DNA of 64,000 bases from the NCBI GenBank assembly GCA_964247055.1, contig OZ176053.1, positions 930,001 through 994,000 of the forward strand, given 5' to 3'. The stretch is from Paragordius varius. Its lineage: Eukaryota; Nematomorpha. Numbering within the stretch: the stretch's first letter is position 1; each line of letters begins with the position of its first letter. Of the stretch, positions 12,129 to 24,226 are shown in pieces. The translations under genes and the position numbers were made by a program. Below the pieces are notes generated by a model. It saw nothing but the letters and a program-made list of their open reading frames with translations. It was not told where the DNA came from and made no database searches.

Positions 12129-12353
12129 TTATAAAAATTGAGATATTATACAGACAAAACGTAAAAACTAAAAGGCAACCACAGTTGTCAAACCTTGATT
12201 CTATTAAATATAACTCAAATAGATAGAAATGTCTCTCATTTGTACATGTGAGAAAGATCAAAATTCACAAAAGTATGATTGCCTTTTGTTTTTTAAAAAA
12301 ATATGGTTTTTTTAGATTTTAAATTTATATGTGTCTAATTTCAATTTTTACTG
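12129..12353. mobile_element. MITE family A
   Basis: Degenerate left end, then ACAGACAAAACGTAAAA; the right end is TCAATTTTTACTG next to TA. It is shared with copy 2 (33,304-33,530) and lies 12 bp from an ADAMTS splice acceptor. Confidence 0.8.
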
Positions 12354-13042
12354 TAAAATAGTATACAGTCACAAATCGGGATATACGCCGTAAAGCCAAT
12401 TAAAAAGTAATTTACAAATTTAAAGATGAGAAACACCCTAATTCCATGTCTTATTGGGCAGGGAAGGTTAAAGTTTTCATTCTTCTAGTAAAGCAATTTA
12501 AGTCTAAACAAAAGAGTCAAAAATCAAAATTTTTTATAAATTTATTTATAAAAACAAGGTATGAAAACGTGAAAAAAATGTTTCTACTATATAAGACCAT
12601 ATTATTATTAAATTTTGATTTTTTTCAACAGATTTTTAAAATATAACCTTTTCTTTAATGGTACTAACTAATGAAAAAACATGTGGAATGGTAACAAACT
12701 CAATTTAAAAATTCACGTCTGTAATCTTATAGGTTGTGGTTATAATGAACAAGGTATCTATCTATCTTAAAAGAAATTTTTGCTTTTCTTTTTTATAAGG
12801 CATACTTGTGTCTGATTTCTCTAAAACAAGCTCTTCCGTAACTTGAACTTTTTGACAAGTGTCGTTTTTTCCCCCACAAACACCACACCCATCTACTACC
12901 AATTCCGAAAATAATTGGTCATCGCATCCAATACTCTAAAACATATTTTTAGTATATCACAAGTAAAAGACAAAAATTATACAGACAATATGCAAAATAT
13001 ATATTTTTTGAATTCCAACCTTGATTTTTTTCTTCTAAATTA

Positions 13043-13740
13043 CAGTAAGAATCGAAATTATATGGACAAAAGGTAAAAACATTAAGACAAATCTTTTTTC
13101 AGACGACAATAACCAAACTTTTTTAACCTTGTTTTTTTTTATTTAAATTTTTTAATTACAATAATATGTAATTGATTGTGTTGGCAATTTACATTCTATA
13201 TCCTACTATTTGGACTACTCATATAAGGTATCTAGGGACCCCAGACATATTTAAGTTAATATTTCAAAATTTACTGAAAGATACGGTTCTAATTTAAATT
13301 TATACGTCTATCCTAATATAAATTATATAAAAACACCAAAATATTTAAAAAATTTAGTTTTAAATAGAGTTCCATATCAAACTACTTCAGCACCATTTTT
13401 ATTTTATAACACTTTGCAGAATATCGTGTAAAATAAGTAATATCACGTTTTTTTTAATTGAATCGTTTTATATATTTAGAAGCCTTCATCTTATATAAGT
13501 GCAAACTTTTGCAATTTTTTAAATTTGCTCCATATTAGAAATATTTGCTTTTAAACAGACCTGGGTCCCCCAATTCGAATCGGATGACTGAAATGAATCT
13601 GTTGTATCCAAGTGTTAAATAATGAGTTTTATAAAAAAACATCAAGTGTTTAAAAAGTATAGCAGCAGTCTTTTAAATAAAATATTTGTCTTTATGGTTT
13701 TACGTTTCGTCTGTATAAAATTCCAATTTTTAATTTTGCG
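13043..13740. mobile_element. MITE family A split by a TTAA-type element
   Basis: The left half starts CAGTAAGAATCGAAATTATA. The right half, with ATATTTGTCTTTATGG and ACGTTTCGTCTGTATAA, lies after an inserted element at 13,215-13,614. The arrangement is shared with copy 2 at 34,217-34,918. Confidence 0.78.
13215..13614. mobile_element. TTAA-flanked MITE (family G), nested
   Basis: The right end reads GTTGTATCCAAGTG followed by TTAA, as in the better preserved element at 20,540-21,121. The interior shares GGTATCTAGGGACCCCAGAC. The left end is eroded. Copy 2 counterpart: 34,387-34,790. A more diverged relative lies at about 16,860-17,390. Confidence 0.65.
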
Positions 13741-14114
13741 TAAATTTTAATACACTAAATTTTATACAATTGGCTGGCCATTTAAACAAATATATCGTCG
13801 ATTATTTTCCTGCAAAAAGGTCCCATCCGAAGCCATTCTTTCGTACAAAACTTCATTTTGATAATTTTCACAGTAAACCATACATTGTGTCGAACCTAAA
13901 AAGTGTATAAATTAATGGTTTATATTATATGATAAAAAAATGTTTTGAGACAACAATATAAAACTATATATATTTTGAGTGATGTTTCAAATAAAATGTC
14001 TTTAAACTAAGGAGAATTCTAACAACAAACACACGTAAAAATAGGTTCCCATTGTTAGTTATTTCATACATTAAAAAAGACATCGTTTAAATGAACTTTA
14101 AATATCATTTAAAG

Positions 14115-14488
14115 CAGGGGTGTTCAACACAAATGGCTTGAAGAGCCAGCCACCTTTTCGACTTTAAAATTCCAAAGAGCCACTTTTTATTTATATATAT
14201 CCAGACATAGGTAACTAATAAATTTATTATATTAACATATAGATGTGCTAATTTTCATATAAAAAAGAAAATAAACAGTATAAATATAATAATGTTTACT
14301 AATTAAATTATATCAATGTGTAAAAAATAAAAATACATGGATATGGTAAACTTATTTCAATTCGATAAGATGACTAGAGTAGACTGTGGCGAATTTAATT
14401 GCCAAAATGTAACCTTTTTTTATTTAATAAAAATAAAAGAAATAAATATTTTTCATTGCATAATTAAATTTTTAATGGGATATTTTTT
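14115..14488 (-). mobile_element. hAT transposon remnant (copy 1)
   Basis: Starts CAGGGGTGTTCAACACAAAT after ATTTAAAG, identical to the left end of the full hAT at 35,293. After about 370 bp the sequence jumps to what lies at 38,607 in copy 2. The transposase region, the right end and about 600 bp of flank are therefore deleted. Confidence 0.85.
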
Positions 14489-14935
14489 TTTGAAAAAACT
14501 AGAATTAAAAAACATATAATTGATGTCATATTTGATAAAAAGTTGAAAAAGTAGAGCGCTTTTTTGAAAAAATATTTGTCTTTATAATTTTATGTTATGT
14601 CGTATAATTTCATTTTTATAATATACATTTACCAATATAATTACTATTGATATAAAAATGTTACATTTAATACTAATACGCTGAGACAAAAATATTAGAT
14701 TAAAATTATTTAAAATAAATATAATTTTGCAAAATATTAGGTCTATAGTAATATAAAGGTTTAGTAATTTACTCTGCTATACAATTCCTCGTTCTCTCAG
14801 TAATGCCATATTGAGTGTCGCCTTTGCAAGGGGTCCATTCACTCCAATTATCCCAACTAGATTTTAGGTTTCTCAATTGTTTAAGAGTCATACATTTCCC
14901 CTTGACGCAAACCTATTCAAAAAAATAATGTTAAA

Positions 14936-15273
14936 ATTAAAGAAGACAGAAAATTTATTTTCGAAATGACAAACCATGCTTTTTTTCAACTTTGATTTTA
15001 CGTAAATAAACTATTTAATTAGATTAAACTATTATGAAACACAAAATGCAGGATATTTAAGTTTAATAATATGATTTTCTTTGAGAAAAAAAATTGTCTT
15101 AGTTAAAATTAAGGATGACAGTAAAATTTATTTTCGAAATGAGAAACCATACTTTTTTCAACCTTGATTTTACGTAAATAAACTATTTAATTGGATTAAA
15201 CCATTTTGAAACACAAAATGCAGGATATTTAAGTTTAATAATATGATTTTCTTTGAGAAAAAAAATTGTCTTA
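14936..15273. repeat. Tandem duplication of about 175 bp
   Basis: The stretch from AGACAGAAAATTTATTTTCG to AAAAAAATTGTCTTA occurs twice in a row (14,936-15,100 and 15,114-15,273) with a few differences. Only one such unit is present at the matching place in copy 2. Confidence 0.85.
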
Positions 15274-15815
15274 AGTTTTCATTGTGCAATATAAGAGTTG
15301 ACATGTCGTCTAAATCAGTAAAATTATATGTCACATAAAATGATATTTTAACATGTTTTACACAAAAAAAATAAAAATTAACACACACTTTTCAATATTG
15401 ATTTTCTAAATTATATGGATATGATTGATTCTTTCTTAGTATGCTTGCCATAAAAATTGGCTCATGTTATATATAAATAGTTGAAACTATGCTTTTTGGT
15501 AATATTACATTTTCAAAACATTATTATGCATTTTTGTAAAAAATATAGACATGTCTTAATTCCAATAGAATTCGTTTTTAATAAGCAATTTTAACAAGGT
15601 CAATTTATACATAATTATATAATCGCAACGTAAAAAGACCAATTTACATCTCTACTTCATACTTTGCAATTTAAAAGAGTTATATTTAAAAAAATCAAGT
15701 TAGATTTTAAAAAAATGCTTACCATATTGATTTTACATTTGTCAGTTTTCTTTTTGTTTCATGTTTTGTCCGTATAATGGCGAGTTTTTATATAAAATCT
15801 ATTTATAAGCCTTAC

Positions 15816-15915
15816 AAATGTCCAAACTCATGTGGTATGGTTATAGCGGTATTGAATCTATTGACATGTATGATGGTACAACTCTCCGTTTACATTCTTT
15901 CAAGATCTGCAACGC
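15816..15915 (-). pseudogene. Decayed ADAMTS zinc-site exon
   Basis: Minus-strand translation gives ITIPHEFGHL, matching exon 6 of the full gene at 44,542-44,644. A 3-bp loss creates an in-frame stop just after ERM. Identity to exon 6 is only about 83% by eye, well below the roughly 97% seen in the duplicated 3' exons, so this exon is a remnant of an older duplication or a faster decaying stretch. A short remnant of exon 9 is recognisable near 15,290-15,330. Confidence 0.75.
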
Positions 15916-17789
15916 CTTAAAATGTTTTTATATATATAAATTGATAATATGATATGAAAGTTTTATAATAATTAAATGAAAACAATTGTAGAAAATAAAA
16001 TATATTTATTCATAAGCGATATTAACCAAAAATATATAATCATTATAACAAGAGCATTTAAAAAATATATTTTTTAAAAAAAATTAAAGATTAAAGAACC
16101 ATTCTGCTAAAATTCAGGAATTGTCCAGGAATGCTGCTAGACGCCTTTTTTGAATTTATGTATGTGTGAATACCATCAGGCATAAAAAATACAACTTTAA
16201 GTGGGCGAGAATTTCTTTCGATATCTTTAATATAAATGTTATCCCATCTATCTTAATTTATTCCGTCACACTTAAAACCTTTGTATATTTTATACAAATA
16301 AGAATTAAAGATAATATAATGCTACGCTTTTATATTATCAACAAGTCATCTTTTTGTCGAATTGGTTAGTATATATCCATAATGAAAAAATATTACTTAC
16401 ATACATTGCGATGTCTTTTTTCGTAAATAAATAATTAAATACAAAATATTGCAATTTAGTGATAGTGTTTTAGCGAGTTAATATACAACATATATTACGA
16501 TATTTTAATATATTTAGTATAGTTACTATCTATATTCATCTAGTGAAACTAACTCAATTTTAAATTGAAAAAGGCTGAGTCTCCGCCTTATAAAAAAATG
16601 AACCAAATTCCTAACCTTAGCCCATAAAGTCAAAAGCCTTAAATATTTGCCAGGGTATCATGATGTACTTTTTATATAAATATGATATATTGGGTAGATG
16701 TGCGTATATAAGTCTATAAAATAAAATTTTTACCGCATCTTAAAAAGTTTTCAATTTAATGCCATAACATATGATTACCCTAAACATATATCTTAATTGA
16801 TAAATTTAAGTAATGTGTTGATTTATTATAAGTTTAAACTTAAGGAGATATTTAGTTGGGATAATTTTTCGGAATTTTAAATTTAAACCTTCCATTAAAA
16901 ACGTTTGGACTAATCGATTTTCTAGACAATACATAAAAGTAACTGAAAAGACAGTTCCAATTCAAATTGCTTTTATATTCAAAAGTATTTATAAATAGCC
17001 AAAAAAGATTATACTAAAGTATTTCGACGCCAATTTTATTTATGTTTTTTGCGAAATATCATGATTTGATTTTAACGCTAAATTTAAAGTTTATTTTTTA
17101 TCAAAAAGATACAAACATTATCAATAGTGATTTTTGGATTATTTTAATTAGCTAATGCACACATGTCATGATAGCCAAAAATTTTTCTTGAGGTTTATAC
17201 ATTAAATAGGCAGTATCAAGATATTAAATAAATCTTTTTTTATATTTTGCTTAATAGTTATAATGTAAACCCTTCCACTGGTTTTGATTTTGTTCCATAT
17301 TTAAAAAATATTAGATTTTAAACTGCCACTACTACTTCCTAATTTAATATATGATTGAAATTAATGTATTGTATCCAAGGGTTATATTATTAAAATATGT
17401 CATTTAATAAATTTTCAAATTAACAAAGTGGTGATAAGCAGTATTTTGAAAACATAAATGGTCTACTTTGGAATAAACATCCTTAAAATAATTTGCAAAT
17501 AAATACATTAAAAAAATTTAATTAAATCTCAGCATTAATATAAAGCAGAAATATCAGATAACTGAATGCCATTAATTTTTAGACTTTTACAAAATTTTAA
17601 TAAACTTCATAAAAATATTTAAATCCTAACCTATTTTTTTAATATTCAAGATTGGATAATAACATCTATCTAGAAATATTTAATGCCTAATATTAGTCTC
17701 ATCACATAAGAATAATATTAAATATATTTAGTAGAGCCAAATTATTTTTTATAAATACAAGGCCTAATATTTTTATAAATTTATAACCG

Positions 17790-17905
17790 GAAGTGCGTGG
17801 GTCTCGGCCTGCTTCGCAGCCCGAGGAAGTCCTGCGGACTTCTTTAAGGGAATGAACCAACTCCAATCCCTCACCCTAGCCCACACACTCGAAAACCTTA
17901 AAATA
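17790..17905. repeat. Dispersed double-hairpin repeat, inverted copy
   Basis: Reverse complement of the module at 6,290-6,420. It contains GGCCTGCTTCGCAGCC and GAAGTCCTGCGGACTTC, then CAACTCCAATCCCTCACCCT. Confidence 0.75.
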
Positions 17906-19235
17906 TATCCTTTAAAATCTGATTAAATAATTAACATTTTTCACTTAAACTATTTGGTTATCTTTGCTCTTTAAAAAAGATATCTTACAGCTTTCTAAAA
18001 ACTGGAACCGATATAAATCACTATTTTTTCAAAACAAGCAATAAGTATTAATGAGAAGATTTAATTTTTATTATAAATTGTTTATTGCGCGTGGCAAATC
18101 TCCGTTACATGATATTTAAACAATTTCTACTATTTATTAGGACGGTTTCAACGAAAATGTTGCTTTTGAGTCTCGAGAATATTTTATAGATAATGCATTA
18201 GATTTTAATTATTTTCACAATTGAAAATAAATTAATTTATGGTAGGAAAACAAACCTGATATATATGTATTGCTCTATGCCAAAAGTATAAAATTAGTGT
18301 TTAATTAATGTTCTCTCTTCAAAAAGATCCAACCAAGTCTTATCTCTTACCTTAACCCTTAGCCCTAAACAAGAGAGAGCCTACTCTAAACCTAATTTAT
18401 TTCAGTTCGTTTTAAAACAACCTAAGCAAAACAAATTATATATGAATGATTTCCATTTAAAATTTAATATTTATTAGAATGGACGGATTGAGATACATTT
18501 AATAAGCAGCTTTAAATAATTTTCACCTCCATATACATATATAATTATTATGTGTGATTGATCTTAATTTGTATTGGAAAAGGCTTGCATTTTATTTTTA
18601 GATAATAAATGAATAGTTATGATTTTAGCATTTAATATAGATTATAAGATTGCTGGACTATTATCTTTTAAAATTTTATTAATAAGTAATTTGATTATTA
18701 ATAATTTTATTGAATAATTATATTTAGCATTTATATATACAATTCAAAGCTTTGAATCAAGAAAAAGATTAACCTGAAAATTGTACCTTAAATATATAAA
18801 CCTCATCTATAAAATATTTTGGACAATTAATAAATATTAACATAAATTTGAATGAAAAAATCACTTATATTACCTATATCATTAACTTGATTTGTAATTT
18901 TTAGATTAATTTTAATTATAAGTATCATAATTTTATTTATATATTTTTTAAATAATTTATTTTTAGATATGCCATATTTTTTTAACATATAATTTTCTGC
19001 GAATTAACTTTTAATCTTTATAGGCGCCAGCTAGTAATACAATGTTGTAATAAAATATATTCTTATATAATGTTATATATGCACATGAGAACAAAAAGGA
19101 AAACATTATGTGTGCGATCGAGCTAGGCGCCCAAACAAACAAGCGAATAATAAGAGAAGAGAGGGAAAAGCAATAACAAACAAACAGAAGGATTTTTCTC
19201 GAAGGGGAGAAAAGGCGCAAATGCGCACTTTATTT

Positions 19236-19290
19236 TGATTGGTGGAGAGGGAACGCACGTGTTCCCACTCCTATATATACAACGAAAAAT
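19236..19290 (+). promoter_or_regulatory. Palindromic E-box next to a TATA-like sequence (candidate promoter)
   Basis: GGGAACGCACGTGTTCCC is a near-perfect palindrome with a central CACGTG, followed about 10 bp later by CTATATATAC. Downstream is a 71-codon frame (19,330-19,545) that looks random. The motif pair is unusual in this A+T-rich stretch, but no transcript is evident. Confidence 0.3.
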
Positions 19291-20289
19291 TTAATAATTT
19301 TCATTTTTTATTTTTTTTAAAAATATTTTTTGGATACTTTGTGCGTGCATGCATGTTTCCTTTCCATGTCTTGTTCCGGTTACCATTTTGTTAACATGAT
19401 GTATCTGTTAATCAATCTCAACATCAACAAATCAAGTAAATTATTATATTTTAATTTAAAAGGAATTGTTAATTGTCAAAACAAGAGAATGTCCAAGCAA
19501 AACCTGGAAACAATCATTTCTTATGGTAAAAATCTCACAAATTAAAACAAACCACACATTGTATTGGAATGCTATGGTTATGAATGCTAAAACGAAATGG
19601 GAAATAGCTTAATACAATGCTTCTCCTATGATTTATGTAAGTTTTGCATGTTTTGAATATACTTTGTGATTAAAATAACACTCTACTTTTGGTAATAAAA
19701 TACTGGTAGATACGTTTTACATTAAAAACAACTAGTAGTTATTGCATTAATTTATTTTTGACTTTTTTTTGCTATTTTCTATCTGTTTTCGTTAATTTTA
19801 TGCGGCCAATTTAAACAAAACCTACCATCTCTATGTGTGTTGTAAATGTACTTTATATTATATGTTGTTTGAAGAAACGAAGAAATAAATTGAATAATAT
19901 ATATTTAATTATATATTGTTAACAAAGTATGTGTAGTCACTCTATTAAATTACTATAATTTTAAATAATTATTTTTTATTTGGGAGGTGTAGTACTTGTT
20001 ATTCCCTCTCAAATTCAACCGATTTTCTGCAATTCAAAACAAAACGCATCTATATATCTAATAAATCACAGCAATTTGCAATTTTGGTGGATGGTTTTTC
20101 ATTACATTCTTTGACAATTAACTGAATATCTCAAATTCTTATTTTTTTAAAAATAATTTTTATAAGAAAGCTAAAATCGTAAAAGGCGTAAGAAATGTAT
20201 CCGAAATTTTTTTAAACCAAAAACTGTTGAAATATCACTATATTAAAATATTTTTTAAAAAACGCTTTTTTATCAAAAAATCATTTAAA

Positions 20290-23200
20290 TTAAGGTTTGG
20301 TTTTTAATTTAAAAATTGACTAAAAATGCGCCTTTTTTTAAAAAATCTCCTAAAAATGCGTTTTCCTTTTAAAAAATCACGTAAAAATGTGCTTTTGCCT
20401 ATTTAAAAAATCATAAAAAGCGCTCTCTTATGAAAAAATATCCTAAAAATGCGTTATTCGCTAAAAATAAGCTTTTTTATTAAAAAATCCTAAATATGCG
20501 GATTCTTTAAAAAAATCTCCTAAAAGGTTGCTTTTTTAACACTTGGATACAACACACTCATTTTAGTCCTTCGATTCAAATTGGGGTAGTTAGATACCCC
20601 AGGCCTGTTTAAAATCAAATACTTTAAAAATTATGGAAGGACTCGAAACCATGGCAAAATTTTGCATTTATATAACATTAATAAACCGAAATATATAAAA
20701 AAATTTCTTCAAAAATACTTGATATTACTTATTTTGAGCTAAAACCGAAAGGTAAAAATATCGTCAACGTGACATGTGTCAAATTTTAAAATTAAAAAAA
20801 TAATACAAAATAAACCGCTTTTTCTATTTCTATCAATGTTAGATGTAATTTATATAAAAAATAGCTTTAGTTTTACCCTTAAAATTAAATGAAGACGATA
20901 TTTTGCAAAAAATTTGGAAAATAAAAATGGCGTCGAAGTAGTTTGAGATGGAACTTTTTTTTCAAAACAAAATTTTATCAAGATATTTTGGCATATTTAT
21001 ATAATATTTATCAGGATAGAAGCATAAATTTAAATTGGGACCGTTTCCTTCCGTAGTTTTTTAAAAATTTTAATTTAAATCTAGTCTGGGGTATTTAGAT
21101 ACCCCAATTTGAATCGAAGTGTTAATCAAACAATTATTGAAAATCAGCATTTTTAATAAATCACTAAAAATCGGTTATTTTTGTTTAAATTTCGCTAAAA
21201 ATAAGTTTTCCTTTATTAAAAAATTCCCTAAAAGTACTTCTGCTCATTAAAAAACTTCCAAAAATGTGCTTTCTAATTCAAAAAGTCACTAAAAATCCGT
21301 CATTTTTATTAAAAATTCGTTAAAAATAAGTTTTTATTTTCAAAATGCGGATTCATTTAAAAAATTTCATAAAAACGTGCTTTTTTAATCCAAAAATAAA
21401 AATCGGCCTTTTCACTAAAAATAAACTTTTTTTAAAAAAATCCTAAAAATAAGCTTTTTTTTATTAAAAAATCCTAAAAATGCGGATTATTTTAAAAAAT
21501 CTCTTAAAACGGTGCTTTTTTAATTCAATTATTAAAAATCAGCCTTTCAATAAATCACTAAAAATCGATTTTTGTTTAAAATTCGCTAAAAATAAGTTTT
21601 CTTTTATTATAAAATTCTCAAAACTTATAAAAAATCTCCTAATAACGTGCTTTTTTAATCAAAAAGTCACTAAAAATCGGCCTTTTTACAAAAATAAGCT
21701 TTTTTTAAAAAAATCCTAAAAATAAGCTTTTTTTTATTAAAAAGTCTCCTAATATGCCTTTTTTTGGGATTAAAAAATCTCCTAAATAATCTCGTAAAGC
21801 GCTTTCCTTTAAAAAAATCTCCTAAAAATGTGCTTTTTTTTATTGAAAAATATCCTCAAAAGTTAATCAAAAATTATCTAAAAATCGGTCATTATTATTT
21901 AAAATTCACTAAAGCTTTCTTTTTAAAAAAATTTCATGTAAATGCGCTTTCTTTTTCAAAAATCTCCTAAAAATGTGCTTTTTTATTGAAAAATATCCTA
22001 AAAAGTTTAAAATTATCTAAAAATCGGTCATTTTTGTTTAAAATTGACTAAAAATAAGCTTTCTTTTAAAAAAATATCCTAAAAATGTGCTTTTTTTATT
22101 GAAAAATATCCTAAAAAGTTAATTAAAAATTATCTAAAAATTGGTCATTTTTATTTAAAATTCACTAAAAATAAACTTTCTTTTTAAAAAATCTCCTAAA
22201 AATGCGCTTTCTTTTTTAAAAATATCCTCAAAAAGCGCTTTTTTATTGGAAAATATCCTAAACACTTAATCAAAAATTATCTAAAAATGCGCTCTCTTTT
22301 TAACAAATCTCCTAAAAATGCGCTTTCTTTTTATAAAATCTCCTAAAAATGTGTTTTTTTTTATTAAAAAATATTTTAAAAAGTTAATTAAAAATTATCT
22401 AAAAATTGGTCATTTTTATTTAAAATTCACTAAAATAAACTTTCATTTTAAAAAATCTCCTAAAAATGCGCTTTCTTTTTTTAAAATATCCTCAAAAAGC
22501 GCTTTTTTATTGGAAAATATCCTAAACACTTAATCAAAAATTATCTAAAAATGCGCTCTCTTTTTAAAAAATCTCCTAAAAATGCGCTTTCTTTTAAAAA
22601 AATCTTGTAAAAATGCGCTTTCTTTTTAAAAAATATCGTAAAAATGCGCTTTTAAAAATCTCCTAAAAATGTGCTTTTTTTATTGAAAAATATCCTAAAA
22701 AGTTTAAAATTATCTAAAAATCGGTCATTTTTGTTTAAAATTGAGTAAAAATAAGCTTTCTTTTAAAAAAATATCCTAAAAATGTGCTTTTTTTATTGAA
22801 AAATATCCTAAAAAGTTAATTAAAAATTATCTAAAAATTGGTCATTTTTATTTAAAATTCACTAAAAATAAACTTTCTTTTTAAAAAATCTCCTAAAAAT
22901 GCGCTTTCTTTTTTAAAAATATCCTCAAAAAGCGCTTTTTTATTGGAAAATATCCTAAACACTTAATCAAAAATTATCTAAAAATGCGCTCTCTTTTTAA
23001 AAAATCTCCTAAAAATGCGCTTTCTTTTAAAAAAATCATGTCAAAATGCGCTTTCTTTTAAAAAAATCTTGTCAAAATGCGCTTTCTTTTTAAAAAATAT
23101 CGTAAAAATGCGCTTTTAAAAATCTCCTAAAAATGTGCTTTTTTTATTGAAAAATATCCTAAAAAGTTAATCAAAAATTATCTAAAAATCGGTCATTTTT

Positions 23201-23740
23201 ATTTAAAATTCACTAAAATAAACTTTCATTTTAAAAAATCTCCTAAAAATGCGCTTTCTTTTTTAAAAATATCCTCAAAAAGCGCTTTTTTATTGGAAAA
23301 TATCCTAAACACTTAATCAAAAATTATCTAAAAATGCGCTCTCTTTTTAAAAAATCTCCTAAAAATGCGCTTTCTTTTAAAAAAATCTTGTAAAAATGCG
23401 CTTTCTTTTTAAAAAATATCGTAAAAATGCGCTTTTAAAAATCTCCTAAAAATGTGCTTTTTTTATTGAAAAATATCCTAAAAAGTTAATCAAAAATTAT
23501 CTAAAAATCGGTCATTTTTATTTAAATTTCACTAAAAATGCGCTCTCTTTTTAAAAAATATCCTCAAAAAGCGATTTTTTTATTGAAAAATATCCTAAAA
23601 ACTTAATCAAAAATTGCCTAAAAATGCGCTCTCTTTTTAAAAAATCTCCTAAAAATGCGCTTTCTTTTTAAACAAAATCTCCTAAAAATGCGCTTTCTTT
23701 TTAAAAAGTCACCGAAAATTTCGGTTTAACAAAACTCTTC
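20290..23740. repeat. 31-bp satellite array, copy 2 (diverged)
   Basis: Same unit as 1-3,390, with AAAAATGCGCTTTC, AAAATCGGTCATTTTTA and ATATCCTAAAAAGTTAATC blocks, but the units are much more mixed. The later part shows a higher-order repeat of about 400-500 bp. Frames at 21,480-22,533 are by-products of the repeat. A TTAA-flanked element interrupts it at 20,540-21,121. Confidence 0.93.
20540..21121. mobile_element. TTAA-flanked MITE (family G, piggyBac-like target)
   Basis: A 582-bp element between two TTAA tetramers, starting CACTTGGATACAACACACTC and ending GAATCGAAGTG. Inverted ends share GATTCAAATTGGGGTA and a GATACCCC palindrome. It has no coding frame. The TTAA duplication suggests mobilisation by a piggyBac-type transposase. 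Confidence 0.75.
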
Positions 23741-23749
23741 TTTATTTTA

Positions 23750-24200
23750 ATTCATTTGTTTTTTATTAATCACTTGTTTTTTAATCAGCTGTCTTTATAG
23801 CTGTTCTAATCAGCTGTCTTTATCTAATCATCTAATCAGCTGTCTTTATCTAATCATCTAATCAGCTGTTTGTATTTATTTGTTTTTATTTCAGTTGTTT
23901 TTATTTTATAAATCAGATGTTATTTAAGTTTTTATTTTATAAATTATTTTTATTAAACAGTAGTTCTAATCAGTGTTTTTAATCAGCTGAATCATTGGTT
24001 TTTTATTTATCAACTGTTTGTATTTAACAGTTGGATGTATTTAATCAGTTTTTTTAGATCATTTTTTTTATAAAGATGTGTTTTTTATTTTATTAGTTGT
24101 TTTTATTAATCAGTTGTTTTTATTATGTATTTGCTTTGTCAGTTGTTTTTGTTATTTATTTGCTTTGTCAGTTGTTTTTCATTATAAAGCAGTTGATTTT
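23750..24200. repeat. 17-bp satellite, copy 2
   Basis: Irregular version of the array at 3,430-3,945, with TCAGTTGTTTTTATT and AATCAGCTGTCTTTATCT units. Confidence 0.85.
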
Positions 24201-24226
24201 CCTTACAAGAGTTGATTGAATATTTA

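Larger units (their letters stand above)
10898..14912 (-). pseudogene. ADAMTS gene fragment (3' exons only), copy 1
   Basis: Five exons match the 3' half of the full gene at 32,104-48,043: 14,773-14,912 (start of TSP1), 13,768-13,895 (Cys-rich), 12,806-12,935 (Cys-rich, GCGVCGG), 12,007-12,117 and 10,898-11,097 (spacer). Each keeps its splice sites and open frame. The two TSP1 exons that should lie between the first two are gone with a deletion of about 2.95 kb. Nothing upstream supplies a signal peptide, disintegrin-like domain or usable protease domain. The last exon runs 18 codons past the copy 2 stop because of small indels. I infer a non-functional fragment, unless it is spliced to a new 5' exon that I cannot see. 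Confidence 0.8.
15916..20290. other. Region without a supported gene
   Basis: A+T-rich sequence with no frame or exon that I can support. It contains a diverged family G element at about 16,860-17,390, two dispersed double-hairpin repeat copies (about 16,575-16,645 and 17,790-17,905), and a promoter-like cluster at 19,236-19,290. The junction between the two duplication units lies in or at the end of this stretch. Confidence 0.6.

Noticed and set aside
19330-19545. 71-codon frame after the palindromic E-box
   Set aside because: Composition looks random, with no homologous motif and no splice context that I can support.
21480-22533. Frames of 68-79 codons in the second satellite array
   Set aside because: They are made of repeated satellite units (lysine, leucine and phenylalanine runs) with no conserved start or domain.
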